Assembly (NCBI RefSeq): GCF_021730615.1
Contig: NZ_JAJLMN010000001.1
Location: 5,051,501 to 5,115,500, forward strand
Source of the DNA: Lichenibacterium dinghuense
Lineage (GTDB): Bacteria; Pseudomonadota; Alphaproteobacteria; Rhizobiales; Beijerinckiaceae
DNA: 64,000 bases
Reading direction: 5' to 3'
The notes under the pieces are model-generated. The model saw nothing but the letters and a program-made list of their open reading frames with translations. It did no database searches and was not told the DNA's origin. Shown here one piece after another: positions 15,902 through 25,206 of this stretch; positions within the stretch are counted from its first letter, which is position 1, and every line of letters starts with the position of its first letter. Made by a program: the position numbers and the translations under genes.

Positions 15902-16849
15902 GTGGAACTACGCCAGCTCCGCTACTTCGAGGCGGTCGCCCGCGAGCGCAACTTCACCCGGGCGGCTGCGGCCCTGCACATCGCGCAACCCCCGCTCAGC
16001 CGCCAGATCCGGCAGCTGGAGGAGGAACTCGGCGTCCAACTCTTCGAGCGGGCCAGCCGACCCGTGCGCCTGACCGAGACGGGGCGTCTGGTCTACGATC
16101 AGGTGCTCGCCGTGCTGGAAGGTGTGGCCGAGATCGTCTCCATCGTCGGCCGGGTGAAGGCGCAGGGCAGCCTCCGCATCGGCTTCGTAGGGTCTATGCT
16201 CTATAGCCGCCTGCCTGAGGTCGTGCGAGCGTGGCGCGAGGCGCGGCCCGGCGCCGAGCTGAACCTTGTGGAACTGACGACCCTGGAGCAGGTGGCGGCG
16301 CTGAAGGATTGCCGCATCGACGTCGGCTTCGGCCGCGTGCCGTTCGAGGACTCTGCCGTGGAGCGGACCCTGGTCCAGCAGGAGCGCCTCTGCGCGGCGC
16401 TGCCGGCCTCGCATCCGGTGTCCCGCGACGCGGAGCCGCTTCCACTCGCCGCTCTACGGGGGCAGAGGCTGATTGTCTATCCTAAAACACCGAGGCCGAG
16501 CTATGCAGACCAGGTGCTCACGTTGTTCCGCGAGGGCGGGATCAGGCCCGCTGCGGTCCGTGAGGTCCGGGAACTGCAGACGGCGCTCGGCCTGGTTGCC
16601 GCCGACGACGGTGTTTGTGTCGTCCCAGCAGCGGTGCAGAATCTCAAGCGCGACGGCGTCGTATATCGGTTGCTAGCCGACGAACGAGCCTTCTCCCCCA
16701 TATTCATGAGCCTGCGCAGAGGCGACCCGTCGCCCGAGCTCGCGCTCGTGAAGAAGCTCGTCTTCGCCGTATACGGGCAAGCGTTGAAGCCCACCACGCT
16801 GGTCGGCGCCGGTCCTGCTGCCGAAGGAGCTCAAGTGCCGCACGGTTGA
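15902..16849 (+). CDS. catR: LysR-family regulator of the cat operon
   Basis: This encodes 315 residues from the GTG at 15902 ([20 protein letters not shown]), with GGAGG upstream. The N-terminal winged helix-turn-helix reads [20 protein letters not shown]. The C-terminal periplasmic-binding-like effector domain (about 90-300) includes [20 protein letters not shown]. Divergent placement next to catA is the classic CatR/CatM arrangement, in which cis,cis-muconate is the inducer. The candidate operator overlaps its own translation start, suggesting negative autoregulation. The last 15 or so residues ([11 protein letters not shown]) look like an unconserved tail. Confidence 0.88.
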   Translation: MELRQLRYFEAVARERNFTRAAAALHIAQPPLSRQIRQLEEELGVQLFERASRPVRLTETGRLVYDQVLAVLEGVAEIVSIVGRVKAQGSLRIGFVGSMLYSRLPEVVRAWREARPGAELNLVELTTLEQVAALKDCRIDVGFGRVPFEDSAVERTLVQQERLCAALPASHPVSRDAEPLPLAALRGQRLIVYPKTPRPSYADQVLTLFREGGIRPAAVREVRELQTALGLVAADDGVCVVPAAVQNLKRDGVVYRLLADERAFSPIFMSLRRGDPSPELALVKKLVFAVYGQALKPTTLVGAGPAAEGAQVPHG

Positions 16850-17217
16850 GATCCGCGGGCTTGGCGCCAAGAGGCAGAGCACGGTCCCGCGGAAGCCTCA
16901 CCGCTTCCGCCTGGATGAGCGCGTTAAAGCATCTCGCGGCCGAGACGAGCTGCCTCCGCTCACTTCGGGGTCGGGTGGACAGCGGTCCGGCTGCTCTCGA
17001 AAGAGCGCATGGACAGAGCGGACATGATTGGACGGGCTCCCGGCCTCGACACGGGTTGGAGTCTTGCTGCTATGCCCAGCAGAAAGCCCCGGCTCCTGCA
17101 GGTTGGCCCCGCATTGCCGGTCTATGACCTATGCTCACCTGAGCCGCCGAACCTCGGGCGGAGAAAGCCGCCGCGGCAATACCGCCCGGACCCAAGGCAT
17201 TCGGAGAAGTTGAGTCC
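16850..17217. other. Gap between catR and the SDR gene
   Basis: These 368 bases contain no frame with protein-like composition on either strand. The stretch should contain the promoter of the SDR gene, but no clear sigma-70 hexamers stand out. The ribosome site of the SDR gene (GGAGAAG) lies at its right end. Confidence 0.4.
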
Positions 17218-18042
17218 ATGAGCGAACCGAAGCACGCTCTCGCCGGGCGCGTCGCTATCATCACCGGGGCCGGCCGCGGCCTCGGCCGTGCCATGGCGCT
17301 AGGCTTGGCAGCCGCGGGCGCCAGCGTAGTCGCTACCTCGGCGCGGAGCCTCGCGGAGGTCGAGGCCGTGGCGGCCGAAGCCTCGGACAACGCGATCGTC
17401 CCTGTCCGGGCCGACGTGACGCGGGAGGAGGATTGCGCCGCGGCCGTCGAAGTCACGGTCGCGCGCTTCGGGCGGCTCGACGTCCTGGTCAACAACGCAG
17501 GCCGCGGCATGCGCCTCGTCAGTGACGACTTCCTCACGACGCCCACGCGGTTTTGGGAGGTCGGACCTGCGGTCTGGCGCGACATCGTTGACACCAACGT
17601 CAACGGCCCGTTCCTGATGGCTCGCGCCGCCGTGCCGGCCCTCATCGCCTCGGGCCGCGGCCGCATCGTCAACATATCCATGAACCACGAAACCATGCGG
17701 CGCGCCGGCTTCTCGCCCTATGGCCCGAGCAAGGCCGCACTCGAGTCCGAGACGGTCATCTGGGCGCAGGACCTCGCCGCGACCGGCGTGACCGTCAACG
17801 CGCTCCTGCCCGGGGGCGCCACCGAGACGGGGCTGATCCCGTCCTCCGTCGGTCCGGAGGCGCGCGCCGGGATGCTTCGCCCCACGATCGTCGTCCCTCC
17901 GCTGTTGTGGCTCGCCTCTGACGCGTCGCACGCGTTCACCGGCCGACGAATCGACGCCAAGCGTTGGCGGTCCGACCTGCCGCCGGCCGACGCCGCGCGG
18001 AAAGCGTCCGAGTTGGCCGGTTGGGTCGGCGGTTCGGTCTGA
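17218..18042 (+). CDS. Short-chain dehydrogenase/reductase
   Basis: This encodes 274 residues. It is a classical SDR: cofactor motif TGAGRGLG near residues 17-24, LVNNAGRG, catalytic Ser in IVNISMNHE and Tyr-x-x-x-Lys in FSPYGPSKAALE. The residue after the second strand (ATSARSLAEVE) has Ser-Ala-Arg, which favours NADP(H) over NAD (inference). A 17-residue insertion (DDFLTTPTRFWEVGPAVWRD) precedes helix 4. It stands just upstream of the AraC regulator and hmf cluster in the same direction. It could act on furfural/HMF or their alcohols, or on an unrelated substrate. Confidence 0.8.
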   Translation: MSEPKHALAGRVAIITGAGRGLGRAMALGLAAAGASVVATSARSLAEVEAVAAEASDNAIVPVRADVTREEDCAAAVEVTVARFGRLDVLVNNAGRGMRLVSDDFLTTPTRFWEVGPAVWRDIVDTNVNGPFLMARAAVPALIASGRGRIVNISMNHETMRRAGFSPYGPSKAALESETVIWAQDLAATGVTVNALLPGGATETGLIPSSVGPEARAGMLRPTIVVPPLLWLASDASHAFTGRRIDAKRWRSDLPPADAARKASELAGWVGGSV

Positions 18043-18278
18043 GCGAGCCCTGGCTTCCGGCGTCAGCCGCGAACGGTTCCGAACGGCTTTCGAAAGCGCG
18101 GTTCGAGACGGTCGGCCCGCCGAACGGGGAAGCTCAAAGCCAAACGAGGCGGGGATGGCGCGCTTTCGGGCAAGGTACGGCGCATTTGTGATCTAAACAC
18201 GAGCAGGCATCGATTTTCGGCGCCCCGCTGACTATTCTCAGTCCGCTAAGGATGGAACGTCTGGGAGCGGAGGGGAGG

Positions 18279-19139
18279 ATGTCGGACGCGATCGAGATCG
18301 CCCACGGGCCGTTCGGCCGTGTCGCCCTGCTCGACATGGATCGCGGGCTGGTGCGCCATGCTCATCCGCACTGCCATGTCCTCCTCAAGGTCGAGGGCGA
18401 CGACACGCAGTTTCTCGTCGGTGAGCGCATCGTGTCGCTGACGGACGCGCAGGCCGTGCTCGTCAATGCCTGGGAGACCCACGCCTACGTCCACGATGCG
18501 GGGCGCGACAAGGCCGTCATCCTGGCTCTCTACATCGAGCCGGCGTGGCTCGGCGAGTTCCGCAGCAATTGGGCCGCCAGCGCGGCGCCGGGCTTCTTCG
18601 CCGAGCCCATCGGCAGCGTGACGCAAGCGATCCGGTGCTTCGCCCACGACCTCGCCGCAGAGATGATCACCGCCCCGGGCTCCTCGCGCATCCAGGACGA
18701 CCTGCTGTCAGGGCTGATGGTAGCGGTCTTGGAGCGCTTCACGGCATGGCGGGACGTCGGCACGTCGCTGCGCGACCTCGCGCGCCGCAGCGGTCCAGAC
18801 CATCGCATCCGGCGCGCCATGAGGCGGATGAGGGAGGAGCCCGGCCTGCTCGACGGAGTCGAGGCGCTGGCCCGGGACGCCGGACTGTCGCGGGCCCACT
18901 TCTACCGCCTCTTCGAGCAGTCAACGGGGGCCCCGCCGCACGTGTTCCTCAACGGGATCCGCGTCGAGCGCGCCGTCGCGGCCATCGTCGAGGGGAGCAG
19001 CAGCTTGGCGCAGATCGGCGCCGACCTCGGCTTCGCTGCGCCTGGCCACTTCTCGCGCTTCTTCCGGGATCATTCCGGCGTGTCGCCGAGCGCCTTCCGC
19101 GCCCTCGCGCGCCGGACTGCGGGGTCTGCCGCGCCCTGA
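18279..19139 (+). CDS. AraC-family transcriptional regulator next to the furan cluster
   Basis: This encodes 286 residues from the ATG at 18279, directly after GGAGGGGAGG; an ATG at 18252 is possible but has a poorer site. The N-terminal cupin-like sensor domain holds the motif VRHAHPHCHVLLKVEGDD. The C-terminal double helix-turn-helix includes LARDAGLSRAHFYRLFEQST and ADLGFAAPGHFSRFFRDHSG. It lies 194 bases before hmfA on the same strand, so it is the nearest candidate regulator of the hmfABCDE operon. Known hmf clusters are described with LysR regulators, so an AraC partner is a variation. Confidence 0.85.
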   Translation: MSDAIEIAHGPFGRVALLDMDRGLVRHAHPHCHVLLKVEGDDTQFLVGERIVSLTDAQAVLVNAWETHAYVHDAGRDKAVILALYIEPAWLGEFRSNWAASAAPGFFAEPIGSVTQAIRCFAHDLAAEMITAPGSSRIQDDLLSGLMVAVLERFTAWRDVGTSLRDLARRSGPDHRIRRAMRRMREEPGLLDGVEALARDAGLSRAHFYRLFEQSTGAPPHVFLNGIRVERAVAAIVEGSSSLAQIGADLGFAAPGHFSRFFRDHSGVSPSAFRALARRTAGSAAP

Positions 19140-19333
19140 GAAGCCGCGCCTCAAATATGAGACGTTTCGGTCAGCCGTGAGACGCCGCGGCATCGTCCGG
19201 CTTCACCAGATCCGGCAATCTCGAACGCGAACGGCCCCCCGGGCGGCCGCGCGGCTTCCGCCGTGCTCGCTCGGATCGCGAAGATGGACGGGTCCGAGGG
19301 ACCCGTCGGGATGCGCCGTCCGGGAGCGAGATC

Positions 19334-22306
19334 TTGGGCATCCAGGGCGAACGTCTCATCAGGCCATCCGTCGAGCGAGTCGAAGACGCGGCCCTCCTGT
19401 CCGGGGGGGGGCGTTACATCGACGACCTCGGCATCCGGCCCGGCACCCTGCATGCCGCGATCGTCCGGTCGCCGCACGCCCACGCCGACCTCCTCTCGGT
19501 CGATAAAGCGGCCGCGCTGGCCCTGCCCGGCGTCGCCGCGGTCATCACCGGCGCCGACCTCGCCGACATCACGGCGGGCCTGGTCCCGGCCCTGCGCGTG
19601 TCGGTCGATGCGCGCGCCATCGCGGTCGACCGCGTCCGCTATGTCGGCGAGCCCGTCGCCATCGTGGTGGCGGCGGATCGCTACCGCGCGGAGGACGGCG
19701 CCGACCTCGTGAACGTGCGCTACCGGAGCCGGCCGGCCGTGGTCGACCCCGAGGCCGCCCTCGGGGAAAGCGCGCCGGTCCTCCACGAGGACGCCGGCTC
19801 CAACCTGATGAGCGACCGCCGCTTCCGCTACGGCGATCCCGACGCCGCCTTCGCGGCCGCGGCCCACAGACTCGCCGTGACGGTCCGTTATCCCCGCAAC
19901 ACCGGTTCGCCGATGGAATGCTACGGGATCGTGGCCGAATACGACCCCCACGAGGACGCCTACGACGTCCTCGCCAACTTCCAGGGGCCGTTCAGCATCC
20001 ACGCCGTCATGGCCCGTGCCCTCAAGGTGCCGGGCAATCGGCTGCGGCTGCGCACCCCGCCCGACAGCGGCGGCAGCTTCGGCGTCAAGCAGGGCGTGGC
20101 TCCCTACGCGGTGCTGATCGCCGCAGCGGCCCGGATCGTCGGCCGCCCGGTAAAGTGGGTCGAGGACCGGTTGGAGCACCTCGCTGGGTCCGTTTCGGCC
20201 ACCAACCGCGTCACTACCCTCTCTGCCGCCTTCGACGGCGAGGGCCGCGTGACGGCGCTCGACTGGGACCAGCTCGAAGACTGCGGCGCCTACCTCCGCG
20301 CGCCCGAGCCGGCCACGCTCTACCGCATGCACGGCAACATGACCGGCGCCTACGCGATCCCGCACGTGCGCATCCGCAACCGCGTCGTGCTCACCAACAA
20401 GCTCCCCACGGGGCTCGTGCGCGGCTTCGGCGGACCCCAGGTCTACTATCCGCTGGAGCGGCTGATGCAGCGCATCGCCCGCCATCTCGGGCTGGACCCG
20501 CTCGAGGTCATCCGCCGCAACCTGATCCCCGCGGAAGCCTTCCCCTACCGGACCGCCACCGGCGCGCTCTACGATTCGGGCGACTACCAGCAGGCGCTCG
20601 ACGACGCGGCGCGCTACGGCGGCCTCGCCGACCTCCTCGATCGGCGCGACGCGGCCCGCGCGGCCGGGCGGCTCTACGGCATCGGGTTCACGGCGGCGGT
20701 CGAGCCCAGCGTTTCCAACATGGGGTACATCACGGCGGTGCTGACGCCTGCCGAGCGCGCCAAGGCGGGCCCGAAGAACGGCGCCCAGTCGACCGCGACC
20801 GTCACGCTCGATCCCGTCGGCACCGTCACGGTGCAGGTCGCCTCCGTGCCACAGGGGCAGGGGCACCGCACCGTCCTGGCCGGGATCGTGGCCGACGTGC
20901 TCGGCATCCCTTCAGCCCAGGTGCGGGTCACGACCGACCTCGACACCGCCAAGGACGCCTGGTCGATCGCGTCGGGCAATTATTCGAGCCGCTTCGCCGC
21001 GGCCGTGGCCGGCGTGGCCCACCTCGCGGCGACTCGCCTGCGCGACAAGCTCGCCCGTATCGCGGCGGCGCAGCTCAACATCAGGGCCGAGGACCTCGTC
21101 TTCGCGGGTGGACGTGTGTCGTCGCGAAGCAATCCCGACGCATCCCTGCCCTTCGCCCGCGTCGCCGCCACGAGCCACTGGTCGCCCGGCCTCGTGCCCG
21201 ACGACGTGGGGGCCGCGATCCGCGAGACGGCCTTCTGGACACCGCCTGAACTCACCGCGCCCGACGCAGAGGACCACGTCGCCTCCTCGCTGTGCCACGG
21301 CTTCATCTTCGACTTCTGCGGCGTCGAGGTGGACCGCGCGACGGGCAAGCTCCGCATCGACCGCTACGTGACGATGCACGACTGCGGCGTGATCCTGCAT
21401 CCCGGCATGGTGGAGGGCCAGGTGCGCGGCGGCTTCGTCCAGGCGCTCGGGGCTGCTGTCTACGAGGAACTCGTCTACGGCGAGGACGGTGCTTTCCTGT
21501 CCGGCACCCTCGCCGACTATCTGCTGCCCACGGCCACCGAGGTGCCGGAGCTTCGCATCCTCCACCTCGAGAGCCCCTCGCCCTTTACGCCGCTCGGCGC
21601 CAAGGGCGTCGGCGAGGGGAACTGCATGTCGACGCCGGTCTGCCTCGCCAACGCGGTGGCGGACGCGCTCGACCTCGACGCCGTCGACCTGCCGCTGACC
21701 CCGGCGAAGCTGCGCGCCCTCGTGGCGGGAGCCGACGAGCCGCCTCCGCCCGCCGGTGGCCGCCCGGCCAAGGCTGCCGCGAAGGCCGGCGACCGCACCC
21801 TGCGGGGCGAGGGTGCCACGGTCGTGGCGGCGACGCCCGAGGCGGTCTGGGCCCTGCTGCTCGATGCCGACGTGCTGGCCTCGGTGATCCCCGGCGCCCA
21901 CGGGGTAAGGAAGCTGTCCGACACCCATTTTACCGCGGACGTTACGCTCGGGGTCGGGCCCGTGAAAGGGCGTTATGCGGCTGACATCACGCTGTCGGAC
22001 CTCAATCCTCCGTGGGGCGCCACCCTCACCGGCACCGTGTCGGGCGGGCTCGGGGACGGCGGCGGCACGGGGCGCATCACCCTGGAGCCGGACGGCGCCG
22101 GTGGCACCCGCATCGCCTACACCTACGAGGCCGCGGTCGGCGGCAAGGTGGCGGCGGTCGGCGGCCGCCTGCTCGACGGCGCCGCCCGCGTGGTGATCGG
22201 GGGCTTCTTCGCAGCCCTCGCCCGGCGGGCGGGCGGCGCGGACCGTACCGGCCCACTGCGGCGCCTGCTGGCGCCCCTCCTGGCCTTGATGGGGATGAGA
22301 TCGTGA
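19334..22306 (+). CDS. hmfA: 2-furoyl-CoA dehydrogenase, molybdopterin subunit with C-terminal CoxG/SRPBCC domain
   Basis: This encodes 990 residues. The first 790 or so are a xanthine-oxidase-family large subunit. The N-terminal hammerhead (ALLSGGGRYIDDL) is followed by Mo-cofactor segments SGGSFGVKQG, RGFGGPQVYYPLERL and PQGQGHRTVLAG, and the catalytic Glu is in GAKGVGEGNCMST. Residues about 815-965 add a CoxG-like SRPBCC domain (TPEAVWALLLDADVLASVIP and PGAHGVRKLSDTHF). The start is TTG at 19334 with GGGAG upstream. HmfABC hydroxylates 2-furoyl-CoA at C5. Assignment to furoyl-CoA rather than another aromatic-CoA rests on the neighbours hmfDE, hmfFG and hmfH, the set described for HMF/furfural catabolism in Cupriavidus basilensis. 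It overlaps hmfB by GTGA. Confidence 0.8.
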   Translation: MGIQGERLIRPSVERVEDAALLSGGGRYIDDLGIRPGTLHAAIVRSPHAHADLLSVDKAAALALPGVAAVITGADLADITAGLVPALRVSVDARAIAVDRVRYVGEPVAIVVAADRYRAEDGADLVNVRYRSRPAVVDPEAALGESAPVLHEDAGSNLMSDRRFRYGDPDAAFAAAAHRLAVTVRYPRNTGSPMECYGIVAEYDPHEDAYDVLANFQGPFSIHAVMARALKVPGNRLRLRTPPDSGGSFGVKQGVAPYAVLIAAAARIVGRPVKWVEDRLEHLAGSVSATNRVTTLSAAFDGEGRVTALDWDQLEDCGAYLRAPEPATLYRMHGNMTGAYAIPHVRIRNRVVLTNKLPTGLVRGFGGPQVYYPLERLMQRIARHLGLDPLEVIRRNLIPAEAFPYRTATGALYDSGDYQQALDDAARYGGLADLLDRRDAARAAGRLYGIGFTAAVEPSVSNMGYITAVLTPAERAKAGPKNGAQSTATVTLDPVGTVTVQVASVPQGQGHRTVLAGIVADVLGIPSAQVRVTTDLDTAKDAWSIASGNYSSRFAAAVAGVAHLAATRLRDKLARIAAAQLNIRAEDLVFAGGRVSSRSNPDASLPFARVAATSHWSPGLVPDDVGAAIRETAFWTPPELTAPDAEDHVASSLCHGFIFDFCGVEVDRATGKLRIDRYVTMHDCGVILHPGMVEGQVRGGFVQALGAAVYEELVYGEDGAFLSGTLADYLLPTATEVPELRILHLESPSPFTPLGAKGVGEGNCMSTPVCLANAVADALDLDAVDLPLTPAKLRALVAGADEPPPPAGGRPAKAAAKAGDRTLRGEGATVVAATPEAVWALLLDADVLASVIPGAHGVRKLSDTHFTADVTLGVGPVKGRYAADITLSDLNPPWGATLTGTVSGGLGDGGGTGRITLEPDGAGGTRIAYTYEAAVGGKVAAVGGRLLDGAARVVIGGFFAALARRAGGADRTGPLRRLLAPLLALMGMRS

Positions 22307-23130
22307 AGCCCCCCGCCTTCGACTACATCCGTGCCGCCCACCTCGACGAGGCGCTCGCGGCGCTGCACGCTTCGGGGGGCGACGCCCGCATCCTGGCGGG
22401 CGGCCAATCGCTGATGCCCATGCTCAACATGCGGCTGACGCGGCCGGCCGTGCTGGTCGACATCATGCGGCTCGACGCCCTGGCGCATCCGAAGATCGAG
22501 AAGGGCGCGCTCGTGGTGCCGGCCGGCGTGCGTCAGGCGGCCCTGCTCGACCGGGCCACGCTGGTCGACGAGGCGCCGCTCCTCGCCCAGGCCCTGCCTT
22601 GGGTCGGCCATGCCCAGACGCGCGCGCGGGGAACGCCCTGCGGTTCGGTCGCCCACGCCGACCCGAGCGCGGAAACGCCGCTCTGCCTGCTGGCGCTGGA
22701 AGGCGAGGTGCGGTTGCGGTCGAAGAAGCGCGCCCGCGCCGTCAAGGCGGCCGACTTCTTCACCGGCATGATGGTCACGGCCAAGGCCGAGGACGAGATG
22801 GTGGAAGCGATCGCGCTGCCTCTGCGCAGGCCCGGCACCGGCTACAGCTTCGCCGAGGTGGCGCGGCGCCACGGCGACTACGCCATCGTGGCCTGCGCGG
22901 CGGTCGTGGACGGCCGGGGGATCAGGCTCGCGGTCGGCGGCGTCGCTGACCGGCCCACCGCCCGCGACCTGCCGCTGCTCGACGGCTCCGCCCTCGACGA
23001 CGCCCTGAACGCCCTGGCCTGGGACCTCGGCGCGGGGGAGGACATCCACGCCACGGCGCGCTACCGGCGCGACCTCGTCCGCCATCTCGGCCGACAGGTG
23101 ATCGAGGAGGCCATGCGATGCCGAGGCTGA
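22303..23130 (+). CDS. hmfB: 2-furoyl-CoA dehydrogenase, FAD subunit
   Basis: This encodes 275 residues from GTG 22303. It is a medium subunit of the xanthine-oxidase/CO-dehydrogenase type. The FAD pyrophosphate loop ILAGGQSLMPMLNMRL lies near residues 30-45, and the second FAD loop RGTPCGSVAHADPSAETP near 105-122. The family C-terminal domain (GYSFAEVARRHGDYAIVACA) is present. It passes electrons from the iron-sulfur subunit to FAD. It is translationally coupled to hmfA by a GTGA overlap, and its end overlaps hmfC by 13 bases. Confidence 0.8.
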   Translation: MKPPAFDYIRAAHLDEALAALHASGGDARILAGGQSLMPMLNMRLTRPAVLVDIMRLDALAHPKIEKGALVVPAGVRQAALLDRATLVDEAPLLAQALPWVGHAQTRARGTPCGSVAHADPSAETPLCLLALEGEVRLRSKKRARAVKAADFFTGMMVTAKAEDEMVEAIALPLRRPGTGYSFAEVARRHGDYAIVACAAVVDGRGIRLAVGGVADRPTARDLPLLDGSALDDALNALAWDLGAGEDIHATARYRRDLVRHLGRQVIEEAMRCRG

Positions 23131-23645
23131 GCGCCGCGACGCGCCACAGCGTTGCCTTCACGCTGAACGGCGTGCCGAGAACTGTCGAGGTTGAATCGCG
23201 CACGCTGCTCACCGACGCCCTGCGCCACGGGCTCGGGATGACCGGCACGCATGTCGGCTGCGGACACGGCGTCTGCGGCGCCTGCACGGTCGCGATCGAT
23301 GGGGCCATGGCGCGCGCCTGCCTCACCCTGGCGGTGGCGGCCGATGGCTGCGACCTCCGCACCGTCGAGGGCCTGGCGCCCGCGCCGGGCCGGCTCGGCG
23401 TCCTGCAGGCCGCCTTCAAGCGGCACCACGCCCTCCAATGCGGCTTCTGCACGGCCGGCATCCTGATGTCGCTCGACACCTACCTGCGCCGGCACCCAGC
23501 CCCGTCGCGGGAAGACCTCACCCTCGTGATCGGCGGTCATCTCTGCCGCTGCACCGGCTACGCCCCCATCGTGGCCGCCGCCCTCGACGCCGCCGCCGAA
23601 CTGCGCGGCACGAGCGAACATCCGGAGGACACGGTCCATGCTTGA
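23118..23645 (+). CDS. hmfC: 2-furoyl-CoA dehydrogenase, [2Fe-2S] subunit
   Basis: This encodes 175 residues. The plant-ferredoxin-like cluster is bound by GCGHGVCGACTV plus the Cys in ARACLTLAV. The C-terminal helical domain binds the second cluster with LQCGFCTAGILMS and GGHLCRCTGYAPI. All eight cysteines are present. It overlaps the preceding FAD subunit and the following CoA ligase (8 bases), so A-B-C-D form one tightly packed operon. It carries electrons from the molybdenum centre to FAD. Confidence 0.82.
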   Translation: MPRLSAATRHSVAFTLNGVPRTVEVESRTLLTDALRHGLGMTGTHVGCGHGVCGACTVAIDGAMARACLTLAVAADGCDLRTVEGLAPAPGRLGVLQAAFKRHHALQCGFCTAGILMSLDTYLRRHPAPSREDLTLVIGGHLCRCTGYAPIVAAALDAAAELRGTSEHPEDTVHA

Positions 23646-25206
23646 CCTCGGCACGAGCTTCCTGGCGAGCGTGTCGCGCGACCCCGAGGCGCTCGCGATC
23701 GTCGACGGCGGGGTCCGACTGACCTACGCCGGCTGGTACCGGGCGATCTCGTCCGTGGTGGAGGGGCTCGACGCGCTCGGCCTGCGGCCGGGCGACCGCC
23801 TCGTCACCGTCCTGCAGAACCGCTGGGAAGCCGCGACTCTGCACTGGGCCTGCCAATTCGCCGGCGTGGTCATCGTGCCCTTGAACTGGCGCGCCACGGT
23901 CGACGAACTCGACTATGCCCTCGCGGACTCCGACGCCCGCGCGCTCGTCTACGAGCCAGTCGCGGCCGCCGCCGTCGCGGCAAGCCCCGCGGCGGCGGTC
24001 CTGCCCCGGCTCGCCGTGGGCGCCGCGGCGGGGCCGGGTGAGACCGCCTTCGCCGACATCGTCGCCCGCGGCGCGGCCCCGGCGCGCGCCGCCGCCTCGG
24101 CCGAAGCCCTGTCGCTGATGCTCTACACCTCGGGCACGACCGCGCGCCCCAAGGGGGTGCCGCGGCGACACAGGGCCGAGCGCGCCGCCGCCCTGGCCCA
24201 CATCGCGCAGAACCTCTACGGGCGGGGCGAGCGGACGCTCGGCGTCATGCCGCTCTACCACACGATGGGAGTGCGCTCGCTGCTCGCCATGTCGCTGATC
24301 GGGGGCACCTTCGTGTGTCTGCCGCGCTTCAGCGTTGCCGAAGCCCTGCGCCTCGTCGCGGCCGAGCGGGTGACCAACCTTTACCTGGTACCGACCCTAT
24401 ACCACGACCTCGTGCACCACGCCGATTTCGGCGCGACGGACGTGTCCAGCGTCCGCAAGCTCGGCTTCGCCGGCGCCTCGATGACGGATGGGTTGCTGGC
24501 CCGGCTCACGGAAGCGTTCCGGCCGGACCTGTTCGTCAACCATTATGGCTCGTCCGAGGTGTACACCTTCACGATCGACCAGGACGCGCCCCGGAAGCCC
24601 GGCTCGGCCGGCCGCGCCGGGCTCAACACCATGGTGCGCGTGGTGCCCTTCGGCGCGCGGGATCCCGCCGCGACGGCGGAGCCCGGCGAGGAGGGCGAGA
24701 TCGCCGTCATCGCGGGCGGCGACGAGGCCTTCGAAGGCTACTGGCGCCGGCCCGAGGCGGACGCCAAGGCCTTCCGGGACGGATGGTACTTCACCGGCGA
24801 CACCGGCTACGCAGATGCCGACGGGGACCTGTTCGTCACCGGCCGGATCGACGACATGATCATCACGGGGGGCGAGAACGTGTCGCCCGTCGAGATCGAG
24901 AGCTGCCTGTCGCTGCACCCGGCCGTGTCCGAAGTGGCCGTGGTCGGGCTGCCCGACGAGCGCTGGGGCAAGGTCGTCGCGGCCTTCATCAAGCGCCGCG
25001 GGCCGGTCGAGTCCGCCGACCTCGACGCCTACTGCCGGGCTGCCGGCCTGCCGAGCCACAAGCTGCCCCGCAGCACAGTCTTCGTGGCCGAGATCCCGAA
25101 ATCGCCGGTCGGCAAGCTGCTGCGCCGTCGGCTCGTGTCGGGCGACTATGAGCCCGAGGCCGCGTCGGCCTTCCCTTCCCACACCTCCGTCGAGGCCCTG
25201 ACATGA
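23638..25206 (+). CDS. hmfD: Acyl/aryl-CoA ligase, probable 2-furoate-CoA ligase
   Basis: This encodes 522 residues and belongs to the ANL adenylate-forming superfamily. The phosphate loop is LMLYTSGTTARPKGVP (residues about 160-175), the A5 motif NHYGSSEVYTF, the A7/A8 hinge GWYFTGDTGYADADGD and GRIDDMIITGGENVSPVEIE, and the catalytic Lys in IPKSPVGKLLRRRL. It activates a carboxylate with ATP and CoA. Its position directly between the furoyl-CoA dehydrogenase subunits and the crotonase gene fits HmfD, which starts the CoA-dependent part of furoate breakdown. A benzoate-type substrate cannot be excluded from sequence alone. Confidence 0.78.
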   Translation: MLDLGTSFLASVSRDPEALAIVDGGVRLTYAGWYRAISSVVEGLDALGLRPGDRLVTVLQNRWEAATLHWACQFAGVVIVPLNWRATVDELDYALADSDARALVYEPVAAAAVAASPAAAVLPRLAVGAAAGPGETAFADIVARGAAPARAAASAEALSLMLYTSGTTARPKGVPRRHRAERAAALAHIAQNLYGRGERTLGVMPLYHTMGVRSLLAMSLIGGTFVCLPRFSVAEALRLVAAERVTNLYLVPTLYHDLVHHADFGATDVSSVRKLGFAGASMTDGLLARLTEAFRPDLFVNHYGSSEVYTFTIDQDAPRKPGSAGRAGLNTMVRVVPFGARDPAATAEPGEEGEIAVIAGGDEAFEGYWRRPEADAKAFRDGWYFTGDTGYADADGDLFVTGRIDDMIITGGENVSPVEIESCLSLHPAVSEVAVVGLPDERWGKVVAAFIKRRGPVESADLDAYCRAAGLPSHKLPRSTVFVAEIPKSPVGKLLRRRLVSGDYEPEAASAFPSHTSVEALT

